From Glaesserella parasuis (lineage in GTDB: Bacteria; Pseudomonadota; Gammaproteobacteria; Enterobacterales; Pasteurellaceae), in NCBI RefSeq assembly GCF_002015085.1, contig NZ_MUXW01000015.1, positions 1 through 64,000 on the forward strand: 64,000 nucleotides of DNA. Direction: 5' to 3'. Of this stretch, positions 1 through 9,428 are shown in pieces. Within the stretch, counting starts at the first letter, position 1, and the number at the start of each line of letters is the position of its first letter. A program made the translations under genes and the position numbers. Below the pieces are notes generated by a model. The model was given only the letters and a program-made list of their open reading frames with translations, was not told where the DNA came from and ran no database searches.

Positions 1-17
1 GTTTTATTAAAGAGAAG

Positions 18-50
18 AAACTGCAGGTTAGAGATAGCCTGCGGTTTTTT
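18..50 (+). terminator. Intrinsic terminator of a gene left of the window
   Basis: A GC-rich stem (GCAGG pairing with CCTGC, extended by an AAAC/GTTT pairing) is followed by a run of T. It should end a plus-strand transcript that enters from outside the window, before cyaA begins. Confidence 0.7.
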
Positions 51-104
51 GTTTTCTGTATACATATCTGATTTAATTCTCCGCTTTTACTTTTTTCCAA
101 AAAA

Positions 105-120
105 TGTTAAATTGATCACA
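105..120. promoter_or_regulatory. CRP-like binding site upstream of cyaA
   Basis: TGTTAAATTGATCACA matches the CRP consensus TGTGA-N6-TCACA at 9 of 10 defined positions. It lies only 26 bases upstream of the cyaA start codon, where bound CRP would probably block the promoter. This fits the known negative feedback of cAMP-CRP on cyaA in E. coli. The regulatory effect here is inferred. Confidence 0.6.
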
Positions 121-146
121 TTTTTAATCCATTGAGATAATCACTG

Positions 147-2618
147 ATGAAAGAGCTGATCTTACCTAAAATAAGTCAAAACTTAGCAAGCTCATCTCTT
201 TTCCACGATCAATTATCTTATATAAAACATCGAGTTGATATGCTCGATCAGTTCCGTATTCATAACACGTTACGCAATCATTCCGAAGCTTTCCAAAGCG
301 TTTTTTCATTATTACCCGCTTTATTACACTATAATATTCCAAGTTTGCCTGCGTATGTTGAAAATGCGCCAAAAGGTATTTTTAATTTCAACTTATCGGC
401 TACTCAGAAAGCTCATTTGTCTACTTATTTTCCCTTGCCTGAAGATACAAAAAATATTGCTTTTGATGGTTTGTATGTGATGGGGAGCATTGGGTCAATT
501 ACGCAAACCTGTTTATCAGATTTGGATCTCTGGCTTTGCCATTCGCAATCTTTTAGTTCAGAAGAATCTGAATTGCTACAGAAGAAATTGAGTTTAATTC
601 GGCAGTGGGCAAAACAGCAGGGGATTGATGTCAATTTTTATTTGATGAATCCAAATAGGTTTAAAGCAAAAAACTACAATAGCGATGTGTGTGACGAGCA
701 TAATGGCTCTGCACAGCATTTCTTCTTGCTTGATGAGTTTTATCGTTCGGCAATTCGTTTGGCGGGTAAACGGATTTTATGGCTACATATGAATAATGGC
801 GAACAGGATTATGAGCAATATGTTCAGAAAGCGGTGAGTTTAGGGCAATTAAATCCAGCGGAATGGATAGACTTTGGCGATTTCTCTGCATTAGCGATTG
901 ATGAATATTTCGGGGCAAGTCTTTGGCAACTTTATAAAGGGATTGAAAGTCCTTATAAGTCTGCGATTAAAATTTTATTGTTGGAAAGCTATGCAGAAAC
1001 TTACCCTGAAACACACCTTATTTCTAAGAAATTCAAGCAGTTATTGCTTTCAACAGCAGAAGTTAGCTATCATTTTGATCCGTATTTGGCTATGTTAGAG
1101 CAAGTAACAACATATTTAGAAAATCGTAAAGAGTTTGTTCGATTAGACCGCTTGCGTAGCTGTTTTTATATCAAGGCTTATGATGGTCAGCACGATAGCT
1201 GGCGTAAAGAAGCATTGAGAGAGTTGGTGACTCAGTGGCAATGGAGTGACCGTGAAATCCAATGTTTAAATAATTGCCGTCAGTGGAAAGTAAAAAAAGC
1301 GATGACGCATCAGCAGATGATTGTTGAACAGTTATTGCAAAGTTACCGTAATTTAATTCAATTTGCTCGCAAATTTCATATTGATCCCAGCATTTTGCCA
1401 CAGGATACCGACATTTTAATGCGTAAACTCTATTCCGCATTTGAAGTCGTGCCAGGTAAAGTGCCTTTAATCAATCAAAATATCGCTCGAAATTTGGCTG
1501 AAGATGAAGTGACTTTCATTGAAGTCAATGAAGGTGTTTCAACTAAAGCAGGCTGGTATCTGATCAATCACGCCCCGTTAAGTTCCTATGACTCAACAAC
1601 CCGTCACGTTCAGTATCAACGAACACTTATCAAATCAGTGGCTTGGGCTTATTTTAATCGAGTTATTACAGCCTCTACGCAAATTCACTTGGTCAGCCAA
1701 AGCCTCCAGCTTTCAACCTTACGTCAATTTATTACAGATTTACGCCTTTCATTTCCTGTCGTAACGCCAGCATTGAAAGATGATGATCTTTATCACCCAA
1801 ATGAAATTCGTAACCTGATTGTCGCGATTAATTTAATTCAAGATCCCACAAAAGCTCTCCCTTCCTTGTCTAAAATGGAGATGGCACAACTGGATCTGTT
1901 TAATTTAGGTTCTTCTGAGCAAGGAATGATTGGTAGTGTTAGCATTATTTATCGCAATATGTGGAATGAAATAATGACACAGCACTTTGAGGGAAATGAT
2001 GCTATTTTGAAATCCCTCAAGTTAATTTCTAATAAAATTTATCGTAATTCTGCCCCGCCACAATCGGTAAATGTATTTTGTTACAGCCATCAGTTAAAAA
2101 ATGAGTTGCAAAATGCAGTAATGAGTTTGGTCAATCGTTGCATTACCGTACAAACAGGCTCAATTTTCCAACGCCAGCAGGCACAAACATTCAAAATGGC
2201 AGGGAAAAAATGGCAACTGATCTTTAATAAACATAATAATTTACAAAATATTGTTGCCGATGAACTCAACAATTTGAACGATGAGTTGTCAGAGTTTACT
2301 GGCAATATTCCTAAAGAGATTTATGATTTTGCCAGTGAAGGCTTTTTACAATTTTTCTTTGATGATAACACCGACGGCAGTTTTAATGTTTATGTCCTTG
2401 ATAAAAATAACCAGACTGAATGTTATTGCAACTGTGTTGGGGATAAAGAAAATAAAATCCGTCGCATTAGCCGATCTTATTCAGACACGGAAAATACTAA
2501 AGAAAGCCTTAATAGCTTTAATTTTCCTCAGTTTTATCAGCTATTAAAACAAAATGATACAATTAAAATTGTACCCTTTAAGAGTAAACAACATCGAGAA
2601 TTTTTAGAACCACATTAA
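147..2618 (+). CDS. cyaA: Class I adenylate cyclase
   Basis: Makes cyclic AMP from ATP, the signal that activates CRP for catabolite control and, in Pasteurellaceae, for natural competence. The 823-residue length is usual for the enterobacterial/Pasteurellaceae class I enzyme. The nucleotidyltransferase-like catalytic motif (GSIGS followed by SDLDLW) is at about residues 113-129, with the two aspartates DLD at 125 and 127. The C-terminal half should be the regulatory region that senses the PTS in relatives. The ATG at 147 is preceded by only a weak Shine-Dalgarno. A CRP-like box just upstream suggests autoregulation. The gene is not next to hemC as it is in E. coli; the hemCDXY operon lies 14 kb further on. 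Confidence 0.95.
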   Translation: MKELILPKISQNLASSSLFHDQLSYIKHRVDMLDQFRIHNTLRNHSEAFQSVFSLLPALLHYNIPSLPAYVENAPKGIFNFNLSATQKAHLSTYFPLPEDTKNIAFDGLYVMGSIGSITQTCLSDLDLWLCHSQSFSSEESELLQKKLSLIRQWAKQQGIDVNFYLMNPNRFKAKNYNSDVCDEHNGSAQHFFLLDEFYRSAIRLAGKRILWLHMNNGEQDYEQYVQKAVSLGQLNPAEWIDFGDFSALAIDEYFGASLWQLYKGIESPYKSAIKILLLESYAETYPETHLISKKFKQLLLSTAEVSYHFDPYLAMLEQVTTYLENRKEFVRLDRLRSCFYIKAYDGQHDSWRKEALRELVTQWQWSDREIQCLNNCRQWKVKKAMTHQQMIVEQLLQSYRNLIQFARKFHIDPSILPQDTDILMRKLYSAFEVVPGKVPLINQNIARNLAEDEVTFIEVNEGVSTKAGWYLINHAPLSSYDSTTRHVQYQRTLIKSVAWAYFNRVITASTQIHLVSQSLQLSTLRQFITDLRLSFPVVTPALKDDDLYHPNEIRNLIVAINLIQDPTKALPSLSKMEMAQLDLFNLGSSEQGMIGSVSIIYRNMWNEIMTQHFEGNDAILKSLKLISNKIYRNSAPPQSVNVFCYSHQLKNELQNAVMSLVNRCITVQTGSIFQRQQAQTFKMAGKKWQLIFNKHNNLQNIVADELNNLNDELSEFTGNIPKEIYDFASEGFLQFFFDDNTDGSFNVYVLDKNNQTECYCNCVGDKENKIRRISRSYSDTENTKESLNSFNFPQFYQLLKQNDTIKIVPFKSKQHREFLEPH

Positions 2619-2632
2619 AAATAGGAAAGTTT

Positions 2633-4567
2633 ATGTCCTCAACTTTAGCTAACCCCGAATTAATTAAAACCGTGGTATTACTTGCAACAAGTATTACCAT
2701 TGTTCCGCTTTTTAAACGAATTGGACTGGGCAGTGTATTAGGCTACCTCGTGGCAGGTTGCTTAATTGGACCTTCAGGTGCAGGACTATTCCAAGATCCA
2801 AATGCAGTTGTACATATGGCTGAGCTTGGGGTAGTGATGTTCTTGTTTATTATCGGCTTGGAAATGCACTCTGAGCGTTTGTGGAGTATGCGTAAAGCGA
2901 TTTTCGGTCGAGGTTTTTTACAGGTCGCTCTATGTGGGACATTGCTCACTTTTGCAGGTATTTTTATTCTAGGTTTACCAAAAGAAGTTGCGTTCATTGC
3001 AGGAATGGGCTTTACACTCTCTTCAACTGCGATTGTAATGCAAGTGCTTGAAGAAAAAGGGATTAGTACTACACCTAAAGGACAGCGTATCGTTTCGACA
3101 TTAATTTTTGAAGATCTAGCTATTGTGCCACTATTCGCTTCTATTGCATTTTTAGCACCTGAACAAGCTGGAGCAGAGCAAGGGACAAATTGGACTGCGA
3201 TTGGTGCGGGCTTAGTGGGAGTGCTGATCTTAGTTGCTTCAGGTAAATGGTTAATGAACCCGCTGTTTAAGATGATTTCTAAAGCTCACATTCGCGAAAT
3301 GATGACCGCAGCGGCATTATTAGTGGTATTAGGTTCTGCTTTGTTAATGGAATTGAGTGGTTTATCTATGGCAATGGGGGCATTCGTTGCAGGGGTTATG
3401 TTGTCTGAATCGTCGTTCCGTCATCAGCTAGAGGCAGATATTGAACCATTTAGGGGTTTATTACTTGGTCTATTCTTTATGGGCGTGGGAATGTCCCTCG
3501 ATCTTTCTCTCGTACTAAATAATTGGTTATGGCTACTGGGTGTGATATTACTTTATGTGGTAGGCAAAGGGTTATCTATTTATGTTGTTGCATTAGTCAC
3601 AAAATTAACTAACCGTGAAGCTATTATGCGTACAGCGATTATGTCGCACGGCGGTGAGTTTGCGTTTGTCCTTTTTTCTGCTGCCGCTACCGCAGGTGTT
3701 TTTACAGCAGATAATCAAGCGACTTTCACAGCAGCAGTGATTGTATCAATGCTTTTATCTCCATTGGTGGTGATCGTCATTCAACGTTTAGTGAATTTGA
3801 AAGCGAAAAAATCCACAGGAGAAGCTCAGCCAAATTTAGAGGGCATTGAATTTGCAGAAAATTTAGAAAGTAGTGTTCTTGTTATTGGCTTTGGACGTTT
3901 TAGCCAAATCGTCTGTCAAGTATTGTTAGCTCGCGGAATTAATGTTTCGGTGATTGATTCTGATGTTGAGAATATCCGTATGGCAACCCGTTTCGGCTTT
4001 AAGGTTTACTATGGTGATGGAGCAAGAATTGACGTATTAAGAGCCAGTGGTATAGCACAAGCAGACTGTGTGATTGTTGGTTTAGCTGAACCTGATCGCA
4101 CTTTGCAAATACTAGAATTGATTAAACACGAATATCCATTAGTGCCTGTTTTTGCTCGTTCTTACGACCGATTAAATACTGTGAATTTAATTAAACATCA
4201 CGTTGATTACCAAGTGCGTGAAACCTTTGAATCTGCTTTATTGCTGAGCAAGGTGACCCTTGAACGATTAGGTGCAACAGAAACAGAAGCTCAAGATGTA
4301 ATTAACCTTGTTCGCCATTTAGATCAGGAGCGTTTGAACGAAGAAGTGCTACACGGTTTTTCCGATGAAATTGCGAAAAAATATTGGCGAGTTGAACCCT
4401 TCGTAAAACCAGCACACGAAGCGACAGCTTTAAATGAAGAAACTGCAGATATTTTAGAAGAAGTTGGCGAAAGTATTGAGGTGGTTGAAGTTGAACTTGA
4501 TGATCAGCGTGAAATGGAAAAGATTAAGTTAGCGACTGATGAAAAGAAAGAAGATGAATTAAGTTAA
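2633..4567 (+). CDS. kefBC: Kef-type K+/H+ antiporter (CPA2 family)
   Basis: A potassium efflux/proton antiporter of the inner membrane. Residues 1 to about 385 form a hydrophobic Na_H_exchanger-type domain with many membrane spans. A cytoplasmic TrkA-N (RCK) domain follows, whose Rossmann motif GFGRFSQ starts at about residue 418. The 644-residue length fits KefB/KefC rather than the shorter NhaP types. The C-terminal tail (about 590-644) is strongly acidic and then lysine/glutamate rich. The glutathione-linked ancillary proteins KefF/KefG are not adjacent, so gating by glutathione adducts is inferred from the family only. The gene starts 14 bases after cyaA and may be co-transcribed with it. 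Confidence 0.85.
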   Translation: MSSTLANPELIKTVVLLATSITIVPLFKRIGLGSVLGYLVAGCLIGPSGAGLFQDPNAVVHMAELGVVMFLFIIGLEMHSERLWSMRKAIFGRGFLQVALCGTLLTFAGIFILGLPKEVAFIAGMGFTLSSTAIVMQVLEEKGISTTPKGQRIVSTLIFEDLAIVPLFASIAFLAPEQAGAEQGTNWTAIGAGLVGVLILVASGKWLMNPLFKMISKAHIREMMTAAALLVVLGSALLMELSGLSMAMGAFVAGVMLSESSFRHQLEADIEPFRGLLLGLFFMGVGMSLDLSLVLNNWLWLLGVILLYVVGKGLSIYVVALVTKLTNREAIMRTAIMSHGGEFAFVLFSAAATAGVFTADNQATFTAAVIVSMLLSPLVVIVIQRLVNLKAKKSTGEAQPNLEGIEFAENLESSVLVIGFGRFSQIVCQVLLARGINVSVIDSDVENIRMATRFGFKVYYGDGARIDVLRASGIAQADCVIVGLAEPDRTLQILELIKHEYPLVPVFARSYDRLNTVNLIKHHVDYQVRETFESALLLSKVTLERLGATETEAQDVINLVRHLDQERLNEEVLHGFSDEIAKKYWRVEPFVKPAHEATALNEETADILEEVGESIEVVEVELDDQREMEKIKLATDEKKEDELS

Positions 4568-4643
4568 AACAATTTTTAGCTATTTGAAAGTTAAATTACT
4601 TTATAATTTAACTTTAATATGAAATGTAAGATAGATTAAGACA

Positions 4644-5648
4644 ATGATTGAAGCTGACAGAATTATCAGTGCCTCAGCAAAGAAAGAGGACGAAACTATC
4701 GATCGTGCAATTCGCCCTAAAATGCTTGCCGATTATGTCGGACAGCCGTCAGTGCGAGAGCAGATGGAAATTTTTATCAAGGCGGCTAAATTACGCAATG
4801 ATGCTTTAGATCACCTGTTGATCTTTGGGCCACCAGGCTTAGGTAAAACGACACTGGCGAACATTATTGCAAACGAAATGGGCGTGAATATCCGCACGAC
4901 ATCAGGGCCAGTGCTGGAAAAAGCAGGGGATCTTGCCGCAATTCTGACAAACCTCGAACCCTACGATGTGCTTTTTATTGACGAAATTCACCGCTTGTCG
5001 CCAGCCATTGAGGAAGTGTTGTACCCTGCAATGGAAGATTATCAGTTGGATATTATGATTGGTGAAGGCCCAGCGGCACGTTCAATTAAACTCGATCTTC
5101 CCCCATTTACCCTCGTTGGGGCAACAACACGAGCAGGTTCTTTAACGTCGCCTTTGCGTGACCGCTTTGGCATTGTGCAACGCCTGGAGTTTTATTCCGT
5201 TGAAGATCTCACTTCGATTGTAAGCCGTAGTGCTGGCTGTTTAAATTTAAATCTTGCCACCGATGCCGCTTATGAAATTGCACGCCGTTCACGCGGAACT
5301 CCTCGTATTGCAAACCGCTTGTTACGCAGAGTACGAGATTTTGCAGACGTACGAAACAACGGCATTATTTCCTCTAACATTGCAAAACAAGCATTAACGA
5401 TGTTAGATGTCGATTCCGAAGGCTTTGATTTTATGGATAGAAAATTACTTTCTGCTGTAATTGAGCGATTTGATGGCGGACCCGTTGGATTAGATAACCT
5501 TGCAGCCGCCATTGGCGAGGAACGGGAAACCATTGAAGATGTGCTAGAGCCTTATTTAATCCAACAAGGCTTTTTGCAACGTACACCAAGAGGGCGGATA
5601 GCAACGTCGAGAACTTATAGCCATTTGGGGTTGGTAAAATCTGAATAG
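4644..5648 (+). CDS. ruvB: Holliday junction branch migration helicase RuvB
   Basis: The AAA+ motor of the RuvABC resolvasome. Its hexameric rings pump DNA through a RuvA-bound Holliday junction in recombinational repair. Visible motifs are Walker A GPPGLGKT (residues 62-69), Walker B with DEIH (113-116), a sensor-1 GATTRAG segment near 160, and a C-terminal winged-helix domain. At 334 residues it is of normal length. In many gammaproteobacteria ruvB follows ruvA directly. Here the upstream neighbour is the Kef antiporter, so ruvA and ruvC must lie elsewhere. No SOS box was seen upstream. A strong terminator follows. Confidence 0.97.
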   Translation: MIEADRIISASAKKEDETIDRAIRPKMLADYVGQPSVREQMEIFIKAAKLRNDALDHLLIFGPPGLGKTTLANIIANEMGVNIRTTSGPVLEKAGDLAAILTNLEPYDVLFIDEIHRLSPAIEEVLYPAMEDYQLDIMIGEGPAARSIKLDLPPFTLVGATTRAGSLTSPLRDRFGIVQRLEFYSVEDLTSIVSRSAGCLNLNLATDAAYEIARRSRGTPRIANRLLRRVRDFADVRNNGIISSNIAKQALTMLDVDSEGFDFMDRKLLSAVIERFDGGPVGLDNLAAAIGEERETIEDVLEPYLIQQGFLQRTPRGRIATSRTYSHLGLVKSE

Positions 5649-5652
5649 TGTA

Positions 5653-5690
5653 AATCGGTAGAATTTTTAAGGTTCTACCGATTGTTTTTT
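5653..5690 (+). terminator. Intrinsic terminator after ruvB
   Basis: Perfect 11-bp arms (AATCGGTAGAA and TTCTACCGATT) are separated by a 9-base loop and followed by a T-rich tail. This is a textbook Rho-independent terminator. Confidence 0.9.
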
Positions 5691-5747
5691 GTTTTATTCA
5701 TTGATTTTCTTTACTCAAGTCACATTTTTACAAATAATTTCTGTAAA

Positions 5748-5788
5748 AGTAACTTAAAAACTTTACAAAACTAATTTTTTAAGTTACT
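5748..5788. promoter_or_regulatory. Inverted repeat in the oppA upstream region
   Basis: AGTAACTTAAAAA at 5748-5760 is repeated as its exact reverse complement at 5776-5788, with a 15-base spacer. It is too AT-rich and T-poor at the end to be a good terminator. It sits 43 bases before the oppA ATG, so it could be an operator or a 5'-UTR hairpin. Confidence 0.45.
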
Positions 5789-5830
5789 AATTACCAATTT
5801 TTAACATACAACTAAAATCGGAGATTATTT

Positions 5831-7468
5831 ATGCAAACAACCTTTACCCGTTCTTTATTAGCCAGTGCGATTGCGCTTGGTCTTTCTGTTTCGGCTTTTG
5901 CAGCTAAAGTACCTGAAGGTACGGTGCTTGCAGAGAAGCAAGAAATTATTATTAATAACGGCTCAGAACCATCAAGTTTTGACCCTCATAAAACAGAAGG
6001 TGTGCCAGAAGCTCAGGTTTCTTATCAGTTACTTGAAGGCTTAGTTACCAAAGATTCTGCAGGTGAAATCATTCCTGGTGTGGCTGAAACCTGGAAAAGT
6101 TCTGAAGATTTCAAAACGTGGACCTTTAATTTACGCAAAAACGCAAAATGGTCTAACGGCGAACCTGTGACTGCTCACGATTTTGAGTTTTCGCTTAAAC
6201 GTTTAGGCGATCCAAAAACCGCTTCCCCTTATTCTAGTTATTTAAACTATCTTCAAGTTGAAAATGCCCAAGAGATCATTGATGGTAAAAAAGCACCGAG
6301 TGAGTTAGGGGTTAAAGCTGTTGATGATTACACTTTAGAGATCAAATTAAGCAATCCAGTGCCTTATTTAGTCGGTATGATGACGCACCAAACGATGTTG
6401 CCTGTACCAAAAGCAGTCGTTGAGAAGTTAGGTGATGCTTGGGTGAAAAAAGAGAACTATGTGGGTAACGGCGCTTATAAATTAGTAGAACACGTTATTA
6501 ATGAAAAAATCGTGTTTGAACGTAACCCATTGTATTGGAATGATAAAGAAACCGTGATTAATAAAGCGACATTCTTAGCCATTCCAAATGCAAGTACCGA
6601 TGTTCAACGTTATCGTGCTGGCGATTTACATATTACAAACCATGAATTACCGCCAGAACAGTTCCCGACACTTAAGAAAGAAATTCCAAATGAAGTGTTT
6701 GTAACTCGCACACTTTCAACCTACTACTACGAGCCAAACAATGAGAAAGCTCCATTTAATGATGTGCGTGTGCGTAAGGCGTTAAACTTGGCTTTAGATC
6801 GTAATATTATTACCGATAAAATTTTAGCACAGGGGCAAACGCCGACTTATGTATTTACGCCTCCGTACATTACCGAAGGTCACTTAATTCAACAACCTGA
6901 GTATTCAAAACAGGATATGGCATCTCGTAAAGCAGAAGCGATTAAGTTGTTAGAAGAAGCTGGCTTTAGCAAAGCGAACCCGCTTAAATTTACGCTTTTA
7001 TATAACACTAACGAGAACCATAAAAAAATTGCGATTGCAGCACAGTCGATCTTAAAACAAAACACAGGCGGTTTAGTTGATATTAAACTTGAAAACCAAG
7101 AGTGGAAAACCTTCTTAGATACACGCCGTGCAGGTAACTATGATGTGGCGCGTGCAGGTTGGGCGGCTGACTATAACCAAGCATCGACTTTCGGTAAGTA
7201 CTTCTTGTCTAACTCAAGTAACAACACCGCTCGTTATAAGAGCGCGGCTTATGATGCTGAAATCAATGCGGCATACCAAGCAGGCAATGCGGAAGAGCGT
7301 GCGGCAGCTTATGCAAAAGCAGAAGCTCAGTTAGCGAAAGATTATGCAATCATTCCTATTTATAACTATGTAAACCCACGTTTAGTTAAGCCATTCGTGA
7401 AAGGTTATGAGGGTAAAGATCCGCAAGATAATATTTTATTAAGAAACCTTTATATCATTAAGCAGTAA
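5831..7468 (+). CDS. oppA: Periplasmic oligopeptide-binding protein OppA
   Basis: The substrate-binding subunit (SBP family 5) of an oligopeptide ABC importer; it captures peptides in the periplasm. A signal peptide is clear (basic start, hydrophobic residues 9-21, cleavage near AFA at 22-24). Segments such as YNQASTF and SNSSNNTARYKS near residue 450, and the 545-residue length, match enterobacterial OppA more than dipeptide- or haem-binding homologues. It has its own SD (CGGAG) and heads the opp operon. An imperfect stem-loop made of an inverted DNA-uptake-sequence pair separates it from oppB. That arrangement would let oppA be made in excess over the membrane parts. Confidence 0.92.
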   Translation: MQTTFTRSLLASAIALGLSVSAFAAKVPEGTVLAEKQEIIINNGSEPSSFDPHKTEGVPEAQVSYQLLEGLVTKDSAGEIIPGVAETWKSSEDFKTWTFNLRKNAKWSNGEPVTAHDFEFSLKRLGDPKTASPYSSYLNYLQVENAQEIIDGKKAPSELGVKAVDDYTLEIKLSNPVPYLVGMMTHQTMLPVPKAVVEKLGDAWVKKENYVGNGAYKLVEHVINEKIVFERNPLYWNDKETVINKATFLAIPNASTDVQRYRAGDLHITNHELPPEQFPTLKKEIPNEVFVTRTLSTYYYEPNNEKAPFNDVRVRKALNLALDRNIITDKILAQGQTPTYVFTPPYITEGHLIQQPEYSKQDMASRKAEAIKLLEEAGFSKANPLKFTLLYNTNENHKKIAIAAQSILKQNTGGLVDIKLENQEWKTFLDTRRAGNYDVARAGWAADYNQASTFGKYFLSNSSNNTARYKSAAYDAEINAAYQAGNAEERAAAYAKAEAQLAKDYAIIPIYNYVNPRLVKPFVKGYEGKDPQDNILLRNLYIIKQ

Positions 7469-7473
7469 CTTTT

Positions 7474-7527
7474 AAGCGGTGCGATTTTTTAAAATCTTTG
7501 CAAATTTTGCCAAAAATCGCTCCGCTT
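7474..7527. repeat. Inverted pair of DNA uptake sequences between oppA and oppB
   Basis: AAGCGGTGCGATTTTT at 7474-7489 faces AAAAATCGCTCCGCTT at 7512-7527, and the loop carries the TTTGCAAATTTTG extension typical of Actinobacillus-type uptake sequences. The hairpin could attenuate transcription between oppA and oppB. Confidence 0.75.
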
Positions 7528-7562
7528 GTTTTCTTTTGTTGTGTGGATCGGAGAACCGAGCA

Positions 7563-8486
7563 ATGTTGAAATTTATAATAAAAAGGATTTTAGAAGCGGT
7601 TCCAACGCTTTTTATTTTAATCACATTTTCGTTTTTTCTAATGCGGTTAGCACCAGGTAGCCCATTTACCTCTGAGCGTGCTTATCCACCTGAAGTGATA
7701 GCAAATATTGAAGCCAAATATCACTTAAATGAACCCTTATATAAACAGTATTTTATCTACCTTGAGAACTTAGCTCAGGGGGATTTTGGTCCTTCTTTTA
7801 AATATAAAGATCAAACCGTTAATGATTTAATTGCTTCTGCTTTTCCTGTTTCATTTAAACTGGGGATTGTTGCTTTTTGCTTTGCGGTAACTCTTGGCTT
7901 GCTGGCAGGAACGGTGGCAGCCTTGAAGCAAAATAGTAGGTGGGACTACTTTATAATGTCCTTTGCGATGACGGGGATTATTATGCCGAGCTTCGTCTTT
8001 GCCCCTCTTTTAGTGTTAATTTTTGCCATTTATCTCAAATGGCTACCCGCTGGCGGTTGGAATGGCGGTCAGCTCTATTATATGGTGTTACCTGTTTTAT
8101 CGCTTACCATTGCCTATGTCGCAGGGATTGCGCGTATTACGCGCGGTTCAATGATTGAAGTGCTACATTCTAATTTTATTCGTACTGCACGAGCTAAAGG
8201 CTTGCCGATGGGTAAAATCATTTTTAAACACGCTTTACGCCCAGCTATGTTACCTGTGATTAGCTATCTTGCCCCTGCGTTTGTGGGGATTATTACAGGA
8301 TCAATGGTAATCGAAAGTGTCTTTGGTTTACCTGGTATCGGACAGCTTTTCGTCAATGGGGCATTAAACCGTGACTATTCCCTTGTGTTAAGTTTAACGA
8401 TTTTGGTCGGCACATTAACCATTTTCTTTAATGCGGTGGTTGATATTCTTTATGCTGTGATTGACCCGAAAATTCGTTATTCATAA
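7563..8486 (+). CDS. oppB: Oligopeptide ABC transporter permease OppB
   Basis: One of the two inner-membrane channel subunits of the oligopeptide importer. The start at 7563 is preferred over an in-frame upstream start at 7479. MLKFIIKRILEA matches the usual OppB N-terminus, CGGAG precedes it, and the extra upstream codons lie in the uptake-sequence hairpin. The resulting 307 residues match the usual 306. It has about six membrane spans. The BPD permease EAA-type loop (HSNFIRTARAKGLP) in the second half contacts the ATPase. Very close to enterobacterial OppB throughout. Confidence 0.93.
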   Translation: MLKFIIKRILEAVPTLFILITFSFFLMRLAPGSPFTSERAYPPEVIANIEAKYHLNEPLYKQYFIYLENLAQGDFGPSFKYKDQTVNDLIASAFPVSFKLGIVAFCFAVTLGLLAGTVAALKQNSRWDYFIMSFAMTGIIMPSFVFAPLLVLIFAIYLKWLPAGGWNGGQLYYMVLPVLSLTIAYVAGIARITRGSMIEVLHSNFIRTARAKGLPMGKIIFKHALRPAMLPVISYLAPAFVGIITGSMVIESVFGLPGIGQLFVNGALNRDYSLVLSLTILVGTLTIFFNAVVDILYAVIDPKIRYS

Positions 8487-8496
8487 GGAGTGTGAG

Positions 8497-9417
8497 ATGT
8501 TAATTAATAATAAGAAAAATCAAGAACTTGCAGAAAAATTAGCGGAACAGACCGCTGACATCGCCGTGGAAGGTCGCAGTTTATGGCAAGATGCTCGTCG
8601 TCGCTTTTTCCGTAATAAAGCGGCGGTAAGTAGTCTGATCATTCTCTTTTTTGTGGTGTTATTCATCACTTTTGCACCGATGTTAATGCCATTTAGCTAT
8701 GAAGATACAGATTGGAATATGATGAGTGCCGCCCCTGATTTTGCATCAGGACATTATTTTGGTACTGATGCCTCTGGTCGTGACTTGTTGGTACGAATTG
8801 CAATGGGCGGACGAATTTCGCTGATGGTTGGGATTGCAGGGGCATTGATTGCCGTTGTCATTGGCACAACCTATGGGGCAATTTCGGGCTATGTTGGCGG
8901 CAAAGTCGATATGGTGATGATGCGTTTGCTCGAAATTTTAGGCTCATTCCCATTTATGTTCTTTGTGATTTTATTGGTGACATTCTTCGGTCAAAACATT
9001 CTGTTGATTTTTGTGGCAATCGGTATGATTGCGTGGTTAAGCCTTGCTCGTATCGTGCGAGGACAAACCCTTAGCTTAAAAAACAAAGAGTTTATTGAAG
9101 CGGCGATTGTCTGCGGTGTGCCGAAACGCCAAATCATCTGGAAGCACATTATCCCGAATGTATTAGGTATCGTGGTGGTTTACGCTTCCCTTGAAGTGCC
9201 AGCATTAATACTCTTTGAGTCCTTTTTAAGTTTCTTAGGTTTAGGCACACAAGAGCCGATGAGCAGTTGGGGAGCTTTATTAAGCGATGGTGCCGCTCAA
9301 ATGGAAACATCACCGTGGTTATTGGCATTCCCAGCCTTTTTCCTCTGTTTAACCTTGTTCTGTTTTAACTTTATTGGCGATGGTTTGCGTGATGCCCTCG
9401 ATCCGAAAGACAAATAG
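8497..9417 (+). CDS. oppC: Oligopeptide ABC transporter permease OppC
   Basis: Second channel subunit of the importer. The ATG at 8497 follows AAGGAG at good spacing and gives 306 residues, close to E. coli OppC. An in-frame ATG at 8461 lies inside the end of oppB and has no SD. The N-terminal cytoplasmic segment (VEGRSLWQDARRRFF) and the ATPase-contacting loop (LKNKEFIEAAIVCGVP) are well kept. The gene is 10 bases downstream of oppB and 11 bases upstream of the ATPase gene, so it is clearly in one operon. Confidence 0.93.
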   Translation: MLINNKKNQELAEKLAEQTADIAVEGRSLWQDARRRFFRNKAAVSSLIILFFVVLFITFAPMLMPFSYEDTDWNMMSAAPDFASGHYFGTDASGRDLLVRIAMGGRISLMVGIAGALIAVVIGTTYGAISGYVGGKVDMVMMRLLEILGSFPFMFFVILLVTFFGQNILLIFVAIGMIAWLSLARIVRGQTLSLKNKEFIEAAIVCGVPKRQIIWKHIIPNVLGIVVVYASLEVPALILFESFLSFLGLGTQEPMSSWGALLSDGAAQMETSPWLLAFPAFFLCLTLFCFNFIGDGLRDALDPKDK

Positions 9418-9428
9418 GAAGTTGCACA

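Noticed and set aside
4575..4620. Terminator after the Kef antiporter
   Set aside because: AAAGTTAAATT and AATTTAACTTT form an exact 11-bp inverted repeat, but the stem is almost pure A/T with no T-tract, so stability is too low to call it.
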